Below, one piece after another: positions 33,273-42,261 of a stretch of 64,000 nucleotides of DNA (positions are counted from its first letter, which is position 1; every line of letters starts with the position of its first letter). The DNA comes from Arcanobacterium_A hippocoleae (GTDB taxonomy: Bacteria > Actinomycetota > Actinomycetes > Actinomycetales > Actinomycetaceae). The stretch is taken from positions 1 to 64,000 of the forward strand of contig NZ_JAVDUJ010000001.1 in the NCBI RefSeq assembly GCF_031456295.1. Direction: 5' to 3'. A program made the translations under genes and the position numbers. The notes beneath the pieces are model-generated. The model was not told where the DNA came from, did no database searches, and saw only the letters and a list, made by a program, of their open reading frames with translations.

Positions 33273-34352
33273 TCAAGCTGCGAGAGTGACTTGTTTGCGG
33301 GTTAGTTCTTTGGTGAGGTGCCGGTAGATTTTGCGTGCGAGGTAACGTTTTATCAGCCGAATAGTCTCGCGTTTGGTTTTTCCTTCGGCTAGTCGTTTTT
33401 CCATGTAAGCGCGGGTCTGGTCATCGTTTCTCAGGCGTACGAGAGCCACGGTATGTAGAGCGTTATTGAGTGCTCGGTCTCCGCCTCTGTTGAGCCGGTA
33501 GCGTACCTTGTTTCCTGACGATGCTGGTATAGGGCTTGTCCCCGCTAGGGCAGCGAAAGCCGCTTCGCTTTTGACCCTGCCCACGTGGGAGTAAGAGATA
33601 ATCATTTGCGCGGCGGTGACAGGGCCTACTCCTGGCATTTCAAGTAGTGTTGGGGCTACTAGTTCAACGAGCATTGCCAGTTGTGCTTGGTTTTCTGCCA
33701 GTTGTGTTCGAGCGTCAATGATGGTTTTGGCTAGGCGTTTTGCTTCTTGTTTGGCAACGAGTACGTCGATAGCGTCACCGGGTTGTGCCTCAAGTGCGGC
33801 GATTTGGTGGATCTGTTTTACCGACAGTGCTCGTCTGGCATCAATGCCAAGGTCTGTACAGCGGGTCAGAGCTGTCAACGAGTTGATGTTAACGGTTGTG
33901 GCACGTGTGAGCTGTTTCCTAGCAGCAACCAGGATACGCAGAGCCTCACGATAATCTCCTTGTTTTGGGATAGTCAGCTCGGTTTCATCTTTACCAAGAG
34001 TCCTAGCGGCGATCTGAAAGGCGTCAATTACATCGTTTTTAGCGAGTTTCTTACGACCCCTTACTAACAGGCGTGGGGCTTCAACCACGCGGTAACCTGC
34101 CTGCTCTAAAGCAACACGGAACCTAGTGCCATAGGAGGCTGTGCCTTCCATAGATACTAAAACCTCACGTAAATCAGCTCTTGTGTGTTTGGTGATCCAT
34201 TCTTGCGCGCGGACGTGTCCTTGAGAAGTGTTGGCGAACGTCTGACAGACGATTTCAGCACCTGTGGCGCACTCTAGGATCGATAACACATGGTTTCTGG
34301 CGTGTGTATCGACGCCTACGATGAAACGGTAGAGGTGTGCGACAATTGCCAT
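33273..34352 (-). CDS. IS110-family transposase
   Basis: 359 aa. The N-terminal RuvC-like DEDD domain has FIVGVDTHARNHVLSILE (first Asp), EVLVSMEGTASYG (Glu) and KKLAKNDVIDAFQIA (Asp pair). The C-terminal domain has EMPGVGPVTAAQMIISY, AFAALAGTSPIPASSG with the catalytic Ser, and the RLNRGGDRALNNALH block. These enzymes recombine DNA guided by a bridge RNA from the element's own non-coding end. Intact. AACCTCC near the start supplies a ribosome site (GGAGGTT). Confidence 0.93.
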   Translation of the reverse strand: MAIVAHLYRFIVGVDTHARNHVLSILECATGAEIVCQTFANTSQGHVRAQEWITKHTRADLREVLVSMEGTASYGTRFRVALEQAGYRVVEAPRLLVRGRKKLAKNDVIDAFQIAARTLGKDETELTIPKQGDYREALRILVAARKQLTRATTVNINSLTALTRCTDLGIDARRALSVKQIHQIAALEAQPGDAIDVLVAKQEAKRLAKTIIDARTQLAENQAQLAMLVELVAPTLLEMPGVGPVTAAQMIISYSHVGRVKSEAAFAALAGTSPIPASSGNKVRYRLNRGGDRALNNALHTVALVRLRNDDQTRAYMEKRLAEGKTKRETIRLIKRYLARKIYRHLTKELTRKQVTLAA

Positions 34353-34648
34353 ATGGATTCAACCTCCTCGGTTGTTGAAACGTTGGGTTGTTTCTTACCT
34401 TGAGGTCTGATCCGGCATCGCGTTCTTAGAGTCGTGTCTAGGACTTGGTTTGCTGGCAATACTGTGACGAGTCACGCCAACGAAAACTGGCGGACATGCT
34501 TCTAATCAAGCCAATACATACCGGCCGGGTCAGACCACAACCCCGGTAGCGGACATGTCAGCCAAAAAGCACCAGAAACTTTGCTCCCCCTTACAGGGAG
34601 ATCAATATCTCTGCGCCGGTATATACACGAGTCACGCCACCAGAGCTA
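34353..34648 (-). ncRNA. Candidate bridge RNA region of the IS110 element
   Basis: Non-coding end upstream of the transposase, where IS110 bridge RNAs lie. A perfect 13-bp repeat ACGAGTCACGCCA occurs inside (34467-34479) and just before the terminus (34627-34639), as expected if an internal guide matches the element end. Hairpin-forming arms are visible (TACCGG...CCGGTA; CTCCC...GGGAG). RNA ends and guides are not defined by sequence alone. Confidence 0.5.
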
Positions 34649-34736
34649 TGGTCTAATCCTGCCAGCCGATCCCAGACCAGCCACACCCAAAAGTCTCACA
34701 GTATGTACATGACCAAACAAGAGAAGGAGCAAGGTC

Positions 34737-34931
34737 ATGAACAGCTTCGAACGCGACAAGCAAGCCATCCACGACGGTGACACCATCGAGGTAATGCGCC
34801 GCCGCAAGGCCGAGATCACCGCCCTAGAAAACAAGCTGGGACGGGAGAAGAACACCTTCCGCGCCTCCATCATCGTCCACCAGCTCGAAGCCCGCCGGGC
34901 CGAATACGCCGCGCTCGACGCCCTGATCTAA
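34737..34931 (+). CDS. Hypothetical small phage protein, 64 aa
   Basis: ATG preceded by AGAAGGAGCAAGGTC. Charged helical protein (MNSFERDKQAIHDGDTIEVM, then RRRKAEITALENKLG), probably a coiled coil. No family recognised. It sits between the IS110 and TerL with its own terminator-like hairpin after it, so it may be the tail of the transcript interrupted by the IS. Confidence 0.65.
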   Translation: MNSFERDKQAIHDGDTIEVMRRRKAEITALENKLGREKNTFRASIIVHQLEARRAEYAALDALI

Positions 34932-34990
34932 ACCCCAGCACAACGCGCCTGTACCTACATGGTTTGGGCGCTGTGCTCTGAGAACTTTTC

Positions 34991-35014
34991 GCCCCGCTTG
35001 TTGGGGCTTTTCTT
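34991..35014 (+). terminator. Rho-independent terminator before TerL
   Basis: GCCCC-GCTTGTT-GGGGC followed by TTTTCTT. It is preceded by an A/C-rich stretch and lies 28 bp before the TerL start, so it ends the small-gene transcript or acts as an attenuator for the late operon. Confidence 0.65.
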
Positions 35015-35041
35015 ATGCCACTGGAGAGGAGGTGAATCGCG

Positions 35042-36646
35042 ATGCGTCAACTAGACACCTATACGCCAACCCGGTTCATGGCTGACGGCTCAACCTATGA
35101 CAAGCGCAAAGCCGACTATGCGGTGGCCTTCATCCAAGCCTTGAAGCACACGAAGGGTCGCTGGTCAGGCAAACCCTTCCAGCTCATTGATTGGCAAGAG
35201 CAGATCATCCGTGACCTGTTCGGAACCGTCAAGGCTGACGGGTTTAGGCAGTTCACTACCGCCTATGTTGAGATCCCTAAGAAGATGGGCAAGTCGGAGC
35301 TCGCCGCCGCCGTCGCGCTCCTGCTCACCTGCGGGGATGGTGAAGAACGCGCCGAAGTTTATGGGTGCGCTGCAGACCGCCAGCAAGCATCCATTGTGTT
35401 CGAGGTCGCGGCTGACATGGTACGCATGAGCCCAGCCCTCTCGAAGCGAGTAAAGATTCTTTCTTCACAAAAGCGCATTATTTACAAGCCCACCAACTCC
35501 TTCTACCAAGTCCTAAGTGCAGAGGCGTACAGCAAGCACGGGTTTAATATCTCCGGGGTCGTCTTCGACGAACTCCACACCCAACCAAACCGCGCCCTCT
35601 TCGACGTCATGACCAAAGGTTCTGGTGATGCTCGCACCCAGCCGTTGTACTTCCTCATCACAACAGCGGGTACCGATACACATTCGATTTGTTATGAGCA
35701 GCATGAGAAAGCCGAAGACATCCTCGCAGGCAAGAAACATGACCCGACGTTCTATCCAGTGATTTACGGGGCGGAGCGCGAAGACGACTGGACGGACGAA
35801 AAAGTCTGGGCGAAGGCTAACCCTTCTCTAGGGATCACCGTCCCGATCGAGAAGGTTCGCCAAGCCTGCACGAGCGCGAAACAAAACCCAGCCGAAGAAA
35901 ACACCTTCCGACAACTTCGCCTCAACCAGTGGGTCAAACAAAGCGTGCGGTGGATGCCCATGCACATCTGGAACGCTAACAACGCACCTGTTGGTCTGTC
36001 CGATTTGGAGGGGCATGTGTGTTACGGCGGGCTTGATCTAGCCTCGACGACAGATATCACGGCGTTCGTGCTCGTCTTCCCACCCGAAACCGGTGATGAA
36101 GCGTATGTGATTGCGCCGTGGTTTTGGATACCTGAAGACAACCTCAAACTAAGGGTTTCCCGTGACCACGTGCCCTACGACCTATGGCAGCAGCAAGGCT
36201 ACCTAAATACCACGGAAGGTAACGTCGTCCACTACGGCGCGATCGAAACCTTCATTGAACAGCTAGGTGAACGGTTTGATATTCGTGAGATTGCGTTCGA
36301 CCGGTGGGGAGCAGTCCAAATGAGCCAAAACCTCGAAGCCTCAGGTTTCACCGTTGTCCCGTTCGGGCAAGGCTTCAAAGACATGAGCCCGCCCTCGAAG
36401 GAGCTGATGAAACTCGCACTCGAAGGACGCCTAGCGCACGGCGGGCACCCGGTGCTGTCATGGATGGTCGACAACATTCACGTGCGTACCGACCCGGCAG
36501 GCAACATCAAACCTGACAAACAAAAGAGCACCGAGAAGATCGACGGCGTGGTCGCAACCATCATGGCCCTCGACCGCGCCATCCGAAACGGCACCGGACA
36601 CATCAGCGGAAGTGTTTATGACGAGCGCGGATTGTTAGTATTTTGA
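35042..36646 (+). CDS. terL: Terminase large subunit
   Basis: 534 aa. ATPase domain: adenine/Q-like WQEQIIRDLFG, Walker A-like PKKMGKSELAAAVAL (~80-95) and Walker B ISGVVFDELHTQP (~180). Nuclease domain: YGGLDLASTTDITAFVL (Asp, ~330), FDRWGAVQMSQNLE (Asp, ~420) and EKIDGVVATIMALDRA near the end. It packages DNA through the portal. AGGAGGTGAATCGCG precedes the ATG. Intact catalytic residues. Confidence 0.95.
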   Translation: MRQLDTYTPTRFMADGSTYDKRKADYAVAFIQALKHTKGRWSGKPFQLIDWQEQIIRDLFGTVKADGFRQFTTAYVEIPKKMGKSELAAAVALLLTCGDGEERAEVYGCAADRQQASIVFEVAADMVRMSPALSKRVKILSSQKRIIYKPTNSFYQVLSAEAYSKHGFNISGVVFDELHTQPNRALFDVMTKGSGDARTQPLYFLITTAGTDTHSICYEQHEKAEDILAGKKHDPTFYPVIYGAEREDDWTDEKVWAKANPSLGITVPIEKVRQACTSAKQNPAEENTFRQLRLNQWVKQSVRWMPMHIWNANNAPVGLSDLEGHVCYGGLDLASTTDITAFVLVFPPETGDEAYVIAPWFWIPEDNLKLRVSRDHVPYDLWQQQGYLNTTEGNVVHYGAIETFIEQLGERFDIREIAFDRWGAVQMSQNLEASGFTVVPFGQGFKDMSPPSKELMKLALEGRLAHGGHPVLSWMVDNIHVRTDPAGNIKPDKQKSTEKIDGVVATIMALDRAIRNGTGHISGSVYDERGLLVF

Positions 36647-36665
36647 ATTCCAAATCAATATGCTT

Positions 36666-36702
36666 GTTGACTGTGCGAATGAAGAGTGCGTTAGAATAAC
36701 GC
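36666..36702 (+). promoter_or_regulatory. Promoter with operator-like repeat upstream of the secreted-protein gene
   Basis: TTGACT (36666-36671) and TAGAAT (36692-36697) form a plausible promoter with a long spacer. The -10 lies inside an inverted repeat GCGTTA-GAA-TAACGC. The separate promoter supports expression from the prophage independent of the late operon. Confidence 0.45.
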
Positions 36703-36827
36703 TAACACTTTAAGCAACAAGGAAGTTGTGTAATAGTGTGTTGTTCCGTGGCGGACATCAATACTCACTGTGGGGCAGATGTTGCCAGAGCAAAATCATG
36801 TAATGAAGCATGCTAAGGAGAAATATT

Positions 36828-37388
36828 ATGACAGCTAAAACAGCGATTATAGCAGCTATCACGAGTGCTACCCTCTCTATGTCAAGCGTAGGAGTCGCAA
36901 CAGCTGCAGATATAAATACTGTAGGTGGAGGAAATACTGAAGTCTCTGTAATGAACTCCGATATAGCTTCGAGCCAGGAATTAGAGCAACTTGCGCAAGA
37001 GCTAGAAAATATTTTTGCTACATATTTGTCTCAGAATGATGCAGGACGTTGGTATGTCACTGAGGCGGGGTATATGTCGCATGTCAATAAAGCGGATCTT
37101 GAAGTGATAGCAGCAAGATTGAATGGCGAGCCATTTGTCAATAATACTGCTATTCAAACTAGATCCAGCGATTACACAAAATGCGTAATTGATGTTACAG
37201 GGCTTGGAGCTATTGCGGGATTATTTACTGGAGCTTTTACCAAGCTAATCGAAAGACAACTTTGGAAGGAAGCTGCTCTTTATATCGTTAAAATTGTAGG
37301 GAAAAATGCAATTAAAGGCGGCGTTGTAGGTCTTGCTGCATCATTGGCTGCATCTGCTATTTGGTGTGCGACTCCGTGGTCGCGGTAG
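36828..37388 (+). CDS. Secreted hypothetical protein, possible bacteriocin-like toxin
   Basis: 186 aa from the ATG at 36828 (AAGGAG eight bases upstream). Signal peptide AKTAIIAAITSATLSMSSVG ending in VATAA. The mature middle is acidic and helical. A hydrophobic Gly-rich C-terminus begins after YTKCVIDVTGLGAIAGLF and ends GGVVGLAASLAASAIWCATP, with two Cys that may form a disulfide. The build (signal, spacer, membrane-active tail) recalls bacteriocin or toxin precursors. AT-rich codons unlike neighbours and its own promoter mark a moron between TerL and portal. No homologous function recognised. Confidence 0.6.
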   Translation: MTAKTAIIAAITSATLSMSSVGVATAADINTVGGGNTEVSVMNSDIASSQELEQLAQELENIFATYLSQNDAGRWYVTEAGYMSHVNKADLEVIAARLNGEPFVNNTAIQTRSSDYTKCVIDVTGLGAIAGLFTGAFTKLIERQLWKEAALYIVKIVGKNAIKGGVVGLAASLAASAIWCATPWSR

Positions 37389-37413
37389 TGAAACGGGAGG
37401 GAGGAAGATTCTC

Positions 37414-37611
37414 ATGTCACAGAAGCTCCGATACGTTTTACAGGCGGTTGTATGTACAGCATTGATCGGTCTCTTATTTTTTATTGGTACCTTGACTTCT
37501 GAGTTTTTTAACGACATAGTGCACGAGAATATGGCTGCAGTTGTGGTGATCTCGGTGGTATTTCCCGCAGTTACCATGTATTTAAAGTACGACTCCGAGA
37601 AACAAAAGTAG
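37414..37611 (+). CDS. Two-helix membrane protein, possible immunity partner
   Basis: 65 aa from the ATG at 37414 behind GGGAGGGAGG. Helices LQAVVCTALIGLLFFIGTLT and MAAVVVISVVFPAVTMYL with a basic tail. It lies 25 bp after the secreted protein in the same AT-rich island, ahead of a terminator. Gene pairing and size resemble bacteriocin immunity proteins; this is inference. Confidence 0.6.
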   Translation: MSQKLRYVLQAVVCTALIGLLFFIGTLTSEFFNDIVHENMAAVVVISVVFPAVTMYLKYDSEKQK

Positions 37612-37628
37612 TATTTTCTTCCATTGGA

Positions 37629-37666
37629 ATTGCCCTTCACATTTCCCAAGGTTGAAGGGCAATTTC
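37629..37666 (+). terminator. Terminator-like hairpin closing the accessory pair
   Basis: ATTGCCCTTCA (37629-37639) pairs perfectly with TGAAGGGCAAT (37653-37663), followed by a short T-run. It separates the accessory pair from the portal gene. Confidence 0.6.
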
Positions 37667-37697
37667 ATGTTGTCAGCTTTAGAGAGGCTGGTTTCTT

Positions 37698-39002
37698 GTG
37701 AGTTTTCTGAATTGGCTGCGTGGCGACACCACCCGCGTTACTGAGGATCGCGCGATTGGCTCGGGTTATAGCTTTTTCTTCGGGGCTGCGTCGTCTGGTC
37801 GTCCGGTGACTGAGCGTAGCGCGATGCAGTTGACTGCCGTGTATTCGTGTGTGCGGATTTTGGCTGAGGCGGTCGCGGGTTTGCCGTTGCATGTTTACCG
37901 GCAGAGTGCTGATGGGGCGAAGGTGAAGGCGCTCGATCATCCGCTCTATAGGTTGTTGCATGATGAGCCGAACCTGGAGATGACGTCCTTCGTGTTCCGT
38001 GAAACGTTGATGACTCACTTGTTGTTGTGGGGTAATGCGTTTGCTCAGGTGATTCGTAATGGTCGTGATGAGGTTATCGGCTTGTATCCGCTTATGCCAA
38101 ACAGAATGACCGTGGGCAGAGATGAGCAAGGTCGTTTGTATTATGAGTATCAGCGTACATGGGATGAACCAAGTGGCAGGTTCGAAACTGTACGCCTGTC
38201 ACCGCATGAAGTGTTACATATTCCAGGGTTGGGTTTTGACGGCCTGGTCGGCTACAGCCCGATTGCGATGGCAAAAAACGCTATCGGCTTGGCTCAAGCG
38301 ACGGAGGATTATGGTGCGAGCTTTTTCGCGAATGGTGCGGCTCCCGGTGGCGTGTTGGAGCATCCAGGAACAATCAAAGACCCAGCTCGCGTCCGCGAAT
38401 CATGGCAGTCGACGTTCGGCGGAGCGAGGAACGGCAACAAGATCGCCGTGCTGGAAGAGGGCATGAAATACACGCCCATCAGCGTCTCACCTGAGCAGGC
38501 CCAGTTTTTGGAGACGAGAAAGTTTCAGATCAACGAAATTGCTCGAATCTTCCGTATTCCGCCGCACATGATTGGCGACCTCGAAAAATCCTCGTTTTCC
38601 AATATTGAGCAGCAATCGCTCGAGTTCGTGAAGTACACGCTGGATCCGTGGGTGATCCGCTTCGAACAAGCCATCAGCAAAACCCTCCTTGCTGAGCGTG
38701 AGAAACCACAGGTGTATGTGAAGTTTAATCTTGAAGGCTTGCTGCGTGGGGATTATAAGTCGCGGATGGATGGGTATGCGGTGGCGCGGCAGAACGGGTG
38801 GATGAGCGCTAACGATATCCGCGAGTTAGAAAACCTCGACCGCATCAGCATCGAGGCAGGCGGTGACCTCTATTTGGTGAACGGGAACATGCTCCCGCTC
38901 GGGCTTGCTGGAGCCTACGCGCAGACAACCGCATCTGAACCAGAGCCTGAACTGGCCCAGGAACCTTCGAGTAACGAGCTTCCCTTAAGGAGGAGGATAT
39001 GA
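37698..39002 (+). CDS. Portal protein, HK97-like
   Basis: 434 aa, GTG start. Family blocks: RSAMQLTAVYSCVRILAEAV, LPLHVYRQSADGAK, LLWGNAFAQVIRNGRDEVI, ILRIPP-type ARIFRIPPHMIGDLEKSSFS and the C-terminal wing with Pro-rich acidic tail. It forms the ring through which TerL packs DNA. The stop overlaps the protease start (ATGA). Confidence 0.95.
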   Translation: MSFLNWLRGDTTRVTEDRAIGSGYSFFFGAASSGRPVTERSAMQLTAVYSCVRILAEAVAGLPLHVYRQSADGAKVKALDHPLYRLLHDEPNLEMTSFVFRETLMTHLLLWGNAFAQVIRNGRDEVIGLYPLMPNRMTVGRDEQGRLYYEYQRTWDEPSGRFETVRLSPHEVLHIPGLGFDGLVGYSPIAMAKNAIGLAQATEDYGASFFANGAAPGGVLEHPGTIKDPARVRESWQSTFGGARNGNKIAVLEEGMKYTPISVSPEQAQFLETRKFQINEIARIFRIPPHMIGDLEKSSFSNIEQQSLEFVKYTLDPWVIRFEQAISKTLLAEREKPQVYVKFNLEGLLRGDYKSRMDGYAVARQNGWMSANDIRELENLDRISIEAGGDLYLVNGNMLPLGLAGAYAQTTASEPEPELAQEPSSNELPLRRRI

Positions 39003-39889
39003 GACGTTTTTGGAACTGGCTCACCCCCGAGCCAAACAATTCTGACCCGGACGCGACAAGTGTCCGGGTTTTGCGTATTAGCGGCACGATCGCTGAAGAG
39101 TCCTGGTTCGATGACGACATCACACCCAGTATCTTCGCCCAAGAACTGAACGCCGGTTCTGGTCCGGTGACGATCTGGCTCAACAGCCCCGGAGGGGACG
39201 TGGTGGCTGCGGCGCAGATCTACAACATGCTCATCGACTACCCAGGCGAGGTGACCGTCAATATTGATGGTATCGCCGCGTCTGCTGCGTCTGTGATTGC
39301 AATGGCAGCATCTACTGTGGCTATGTCGCCGGTGTCGATGTTGATGATTCATAACCCGGCGACGATGGCGGTCGGTGATAAGGATGAACTTGCACGTGCA
39401 ATGAACATGCTTGATTCGGTCAAAGAATCAATCCTGAATGCATATCAGGAAAAGACGAACCTGAGTCGGGCGAAGTTGTCGAAGCTCATGGACGCTGAGA
39501 CGTGGATGGATGCTCGTGCTGCGATCGATATGGGTTTTGCCGATGAACTTCTCACCGGCCAACGCGACCCAATGTTTGCGGTCTCGCCTGAGAAGCCCGA
39601 CGACCCGGATGACGATGAGGACGAGGGCGACTCCCCAAAGGAACCCGAAGAGTCTGACGTGGACGATGAGGACTATGAGCTGAAGCATCCACTGTTCCCG
39701 CCTAAGAACGTGGGGCAAGGCACGGTGTTTTCCCGCCGCGCCTTCGAACAAAACCTCGTCGCACACCTGACCGTCACCTCGCCGCCGTCGAAGCCGGTGC
39801 GTCCACCGCGCCCTGCTATTACTCCCGCTGTGCCTGTTGGTCGGCGGGTTTGTGATTTGTACGCCGCATTGATCAATCAACCCCACTGA
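38999..39889 (+). CDS. ClpP-like prohead protease
   Basis: 296 aa. Clp fold: VTIWLNSPGGDVVAAAQIYN, GIAASAASVIAMAASTVAMS (nucleophile Ser), VSMLMIHNPATMAVGD (His), then Asp region. The C-terminal ~100 residues are acidic and Pro-rich, probably a scaffold-like extension. Processes capsid and scaffold during head maturation. Start preceded by AAGGAGGAGGAT. Confidence 0.93.
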   Translation: MRRFWNWLTPEPNNSDPDATSVRVLRISGTIAEESWFDDDITPSIFAQELNAGSGPVTIWLNSPGGDVVAAAQIYNMLIDYPGEVTVNIDGIAASAASVIAMAASTVAMSPVSMLMIHNPATMAVGDKDELARAMNMLDSVKESILNAYQEKTNLSRAKLSKLMDAETWMDARAAIDMGFADELLTGQRDPMFAVSPEKPDDPDDDEDEGDSPKEPEESDVDDEDYELKHPLFPPKNVGQGTVFSRRAFEQNLVAHLTVTSPPSKPVRPPRPAITPAVPVGRRVCDLYAALINQPH

Positions 39890-39901
39890 AAGGAACCACT
39901 A

Positions 39902-41128
39902 ATGACTACCTCTATGACTGTTTCTGACCTTCGCACCAAGCGCTCAGATGTGTGGGAGAAGGCGAAGGCCTTCCTTGACGAGCGCCGCGACACCACCACC
40001 GGTTGCCTGTCAGCTGAAGATGATCAGGCTTACGCGAAGATGGAAGCCGAAATCGATCGACTCACCAACGAGATCGCACGCTCCGAACGAGCCCTGCGCC
40101 GCGACGCCGACCTCGCCAAGGCAACCAACACGCCGCTCACCTCAATGCCAGGCATGAACCCTGACGATGAAGCCAAGCCGACTGCACCTCGAGCAACCGC
40201 CTCGTACAAACGGGCGTTTTGGGATGCCATGCGACTGAACATCTCACCGATGGAAGTACGCAACGCCCTCTCCGAAGGCGTAGACACTGAGGGCGGCTAC
40301 TTGGTACCTGACGAGTTCGAACGCACACTGATCTCCTCACTGGAAGATCAAAACATCATGCGCTCCTTGGCGAAGGTCATTCAAACCACCTCAGGTGATC
40401 GCAAGATCCCGGTCGTCTCTACCCACGGCACCGCAGGCTGGCTCGATGAAGGCAAGCCGTATACGGAATCTGATGAAGCCTTCACGCAGGTGACGCTGAG
40501 CGCGTTTAAGCTCGGCACCTTCCTCAAAATCAGCGAGGAGCTGCTCAACGACGCCGCGTTCGACGTCGAGCAGTACCTGGCGGCGGAGTTTGCTCGCCGT
40601 ATCGGCGCTGCCGAAGAAGAAGCTTTCCTCACCGGGGACGGGAAAGGTAAGCCCACCGGCATCTTCGCAGCCACTGGTGGTGGTGAGAAGGCTGTGACCA
40701 CGGGTAAGGCAACCGATATTACGGCTGATGAACTCATCGACCTGCACTATAGCCTGCGCGGCCCGTATCGCAAGAACGCAGTGTGGCTGATGAACGACTC
40801 CACCGTGAAAACCATCCGCAAGCTCAAGGACGGCAACGGTCAATATCTGTGGCAGCCAGCCCTGACCGCAGGAACCCCAGACCTTGTCCTTGGCCGCCCG
40901 GTCCACACGAGCACCTTCGTGCCTGAAATCAAGGCTGGTGCCTCGACGGTGGCTTTCGGTGACTTGTCGTATTACTGGATTGCCGACCGACAGGGCCGCT
41001 CGTTCAAGCGGCTAAACGAATTGTTCGCAACCACCGGGCAGGTCGGCTTCCTAGCCTCGCAACGTCTGGACGGGAAGCTCGTCCTGCCTGAAGCAGTGAA
41101 GCTATTGACCCAAAAGGCAGGAGCATAA
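39902..41128 (+). CDS. Major capsid protein, HK97 fold
   Basis: 408 aa. The N-terminal delta-domain coiled coil (~1-95) is likely cut off by the protease. The capsid core starts near ALSEGVDTEGGYLVPDEFER and includes STHGTAGWLDEGKPYTESDE, AEEEAFLTGDGKGKPTGIF and FVPEIKAGASTVAFGDLSYY. Length and order match HK97-type capsids. AAAGGAACC precedes the ATG. Confidence 0.95.
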   Translation: MTTSMTVSDLRTKRSDVWEKAKAFLDERRDTTTGCLSAEDDQAYAKMEAEIDRLTNEIARSERALRRDADLAKATNTPLTSMPGMNPDDEAKPTAPRATASYKRAFWDAMRLNISPMEVRNALSEGVDTEGGYLVPDEFERTLISSLEDQNIMRSLAKVIQTTSGDRKIPVVSTHGTAGWLDEGKPYTESDEAFTQVTLSAFKLGTFLKISEELLNDAAFDVEQYLAAEFARRIGAAEEEAFLTGDGKGKPTGIFAATGGGEKAVTTGKATDITADELIDLHYSLRGPYRKNAVWLMNDSTVKTIRKLKDGNGQYLWQPALTAGTPDLVLGRPVHTSTFVPEIKAGASTVAFGDLSYYWIADRQGRSFKRLNELFATTGQVGFLASQRLDGKLVLPEAVKLLTQKAGA

Positions 41129-41160
41129 CCGACCCCGCACATGGAGAGGAGGTGGCCGCA

Positions 41161-41478
41161 ATGACCACGGTTGATTTGGTTGCGCAGGTGAAGGCGAACC
41201 TGCTCATCACCTTCGATGATGACGATCAATTGATCGGCGCGCTGATCAACTCGGCCACCTCCTACGCCTGCTCCTACCAACACCTTGATGAGGGCTACTA
41301 CGAGACCCACGACATGTCTGGGGCAACCAGGCAGGGCATTGTCATGCTCGCCTCCCATTTTTATGAGTCTCGTGATGGTTCCACGGCAGGGTTTTGGGCA
41401 GATAAGCCGGATGCGGCGCGGGCGGTGTGGAACGCCGTTAACAACCTGCTACGCCTGGACCGTGAATGGAAAGTCTAA
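41161..41478 (+). CDS. Head-tail connector, gp6-like
   Basis: 105 aa from the ATG at 41161 with GAGAGGAGG upstream. Short helical DNA-packaging adaptor: VAQVKANLLITFDDDDQLIG, then INSATSYACSYQ and ARQ-like TRQGIVMLASHFYESRD. Binds the portal underside and starts the neck. Confidence 0.85.
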   Translation: MTTVDLVAQVKANLLITFDDDDQLIGALINSATSYACSYQHLDEGYYETHDMSGATRQGIVMLASHFYESRDGSTAGFWADKPDAARAVWNAVNNLLRLDREWKV

Positions 41479-41492
41479 GAAAAGGAACATTC

Positions 41493-41831
41493 ATGGCTTC
41501 TCTTGGATCCATGACCACCACCATCGACCTTATACAGCCAAGGGTTATCCGCGATAAGGCGGGGTTCACCACCACGCGCGATGAAGTGAAGGCGACGGTG
41601 CGGGCGCAGATCGAGGTGCGGCACGCATCGAGCGCGTGGGTGAACCGGGCAGCGTACTCAAAGGCCGACGTCCTCTTCCGCATCAGATCTTTTCCCGGAC
41701 TGTCCGTGACCACTGATATGGAGATCAGTGGCCCGGATGGGCGGTATGTGATCGACGCCGTCGAGGTCATCGGTAGATACGTGGAGATTCTTGCCCACCA
41801 GACCACGCCCGAAGGAGACGCCCATGGCTAG
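41493..41831 (+). CDS. Head closure (head-tail joining) protein
   Basis: 112 aa from the ATG at 41493 (AAAGGAACATTC). Beta-rich: IDLIQPRVIRDKAGFTTTRD, then DVLFRIRSFPGL and GPDGRYVIDAVEVIGRYVEI, the SPP1 gp16-like stopper pattern. The end overlaps the next gene by eight bases. Confidence 0.8.
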   Translation: MASLGSMTTTIDLIQPRVIRDKAGFTTTRDEVKATVRAQIEVRHASSAWVNRAAYSKADVLFRIRSFPGLSVTTDMEISGPDGRYVIDAVEVIGRYVEILAHQTTPEGDAHG

Positions 41832-42261
41832 AGTTCAGATTCGCTTGCCGAACGCGTTCATTGATTCCCTCAACGCCGCCAGCCGTGTACTGGAGTATTC
41901 AGCTGATGAGGTACTCAAGGCGGGAGCCGCCGTAGTCGAGCCGCGTATGCGAGCAAACCTCACGAGCGTAATCGGCCGGAACACCAAACAGACATCACGC
42001 TCGACAGGGCAACTACTCGCAGCACTGGGCACAACGAGCGTGAAGGTGAACAGTCGAGGTGATCACAACATTAAGGTCGGCTTCGCTGAAAACCGGCGTG
42101 ACAGCAAAGCGAATGCGTTGATCGCCAACGTCCTCGAACACGGCCGCAGCAATCAGCCTGCACGCCCGTTCCTTGCACCCACACGGTCGCAAACACGGCG
42201 TGGTGCAATCGAGGCCATGAAAACGACGCTCACGGCGCGGATCGAGCAGGTGAGACAATGA
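41824..42261 (+). CDS. HK97 gp10-like neck protein
   Basis: 145 aa from the ATG at 41824. The pattern VLKAGAAVVEPRMRAN, GQLLAALGTTSVKVN, IANVLEHGRSNQPARPFLAP and the helical end match the HK97-gp10 family that completes the neck and helps tail joining. Confidence 0.85.
   Translation: MARVQIRLPNAFIDSLNAASRVLEYSADEVLKAGAAVVEPRMRANLTSVIGRNTKQTSRSTGQLLAALGTTSVKVNSRGDHNIKVGFAENRRDSKANALIANVLEHGRSNQPARPFLAPTRSQTRRGAIEAMKTTLTARIEQVRQ

Larger units (their letters stand above)
33251..34648 (-). mobile_element. IS110-family insertion sequence, ends approximate
   Basis: ~1.4 kb with an intact transposase gene on the minus strand and a ~300-bp non-coding left end. A CTATGG direct repeat at 33249-33254 and 34646-34651 brackets it, consistent with the short core duplication of the family, which lacks inverted repeats. 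It separates the modification cassette from the TerL region. Exact ends are inference. Confidence 0.7.
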
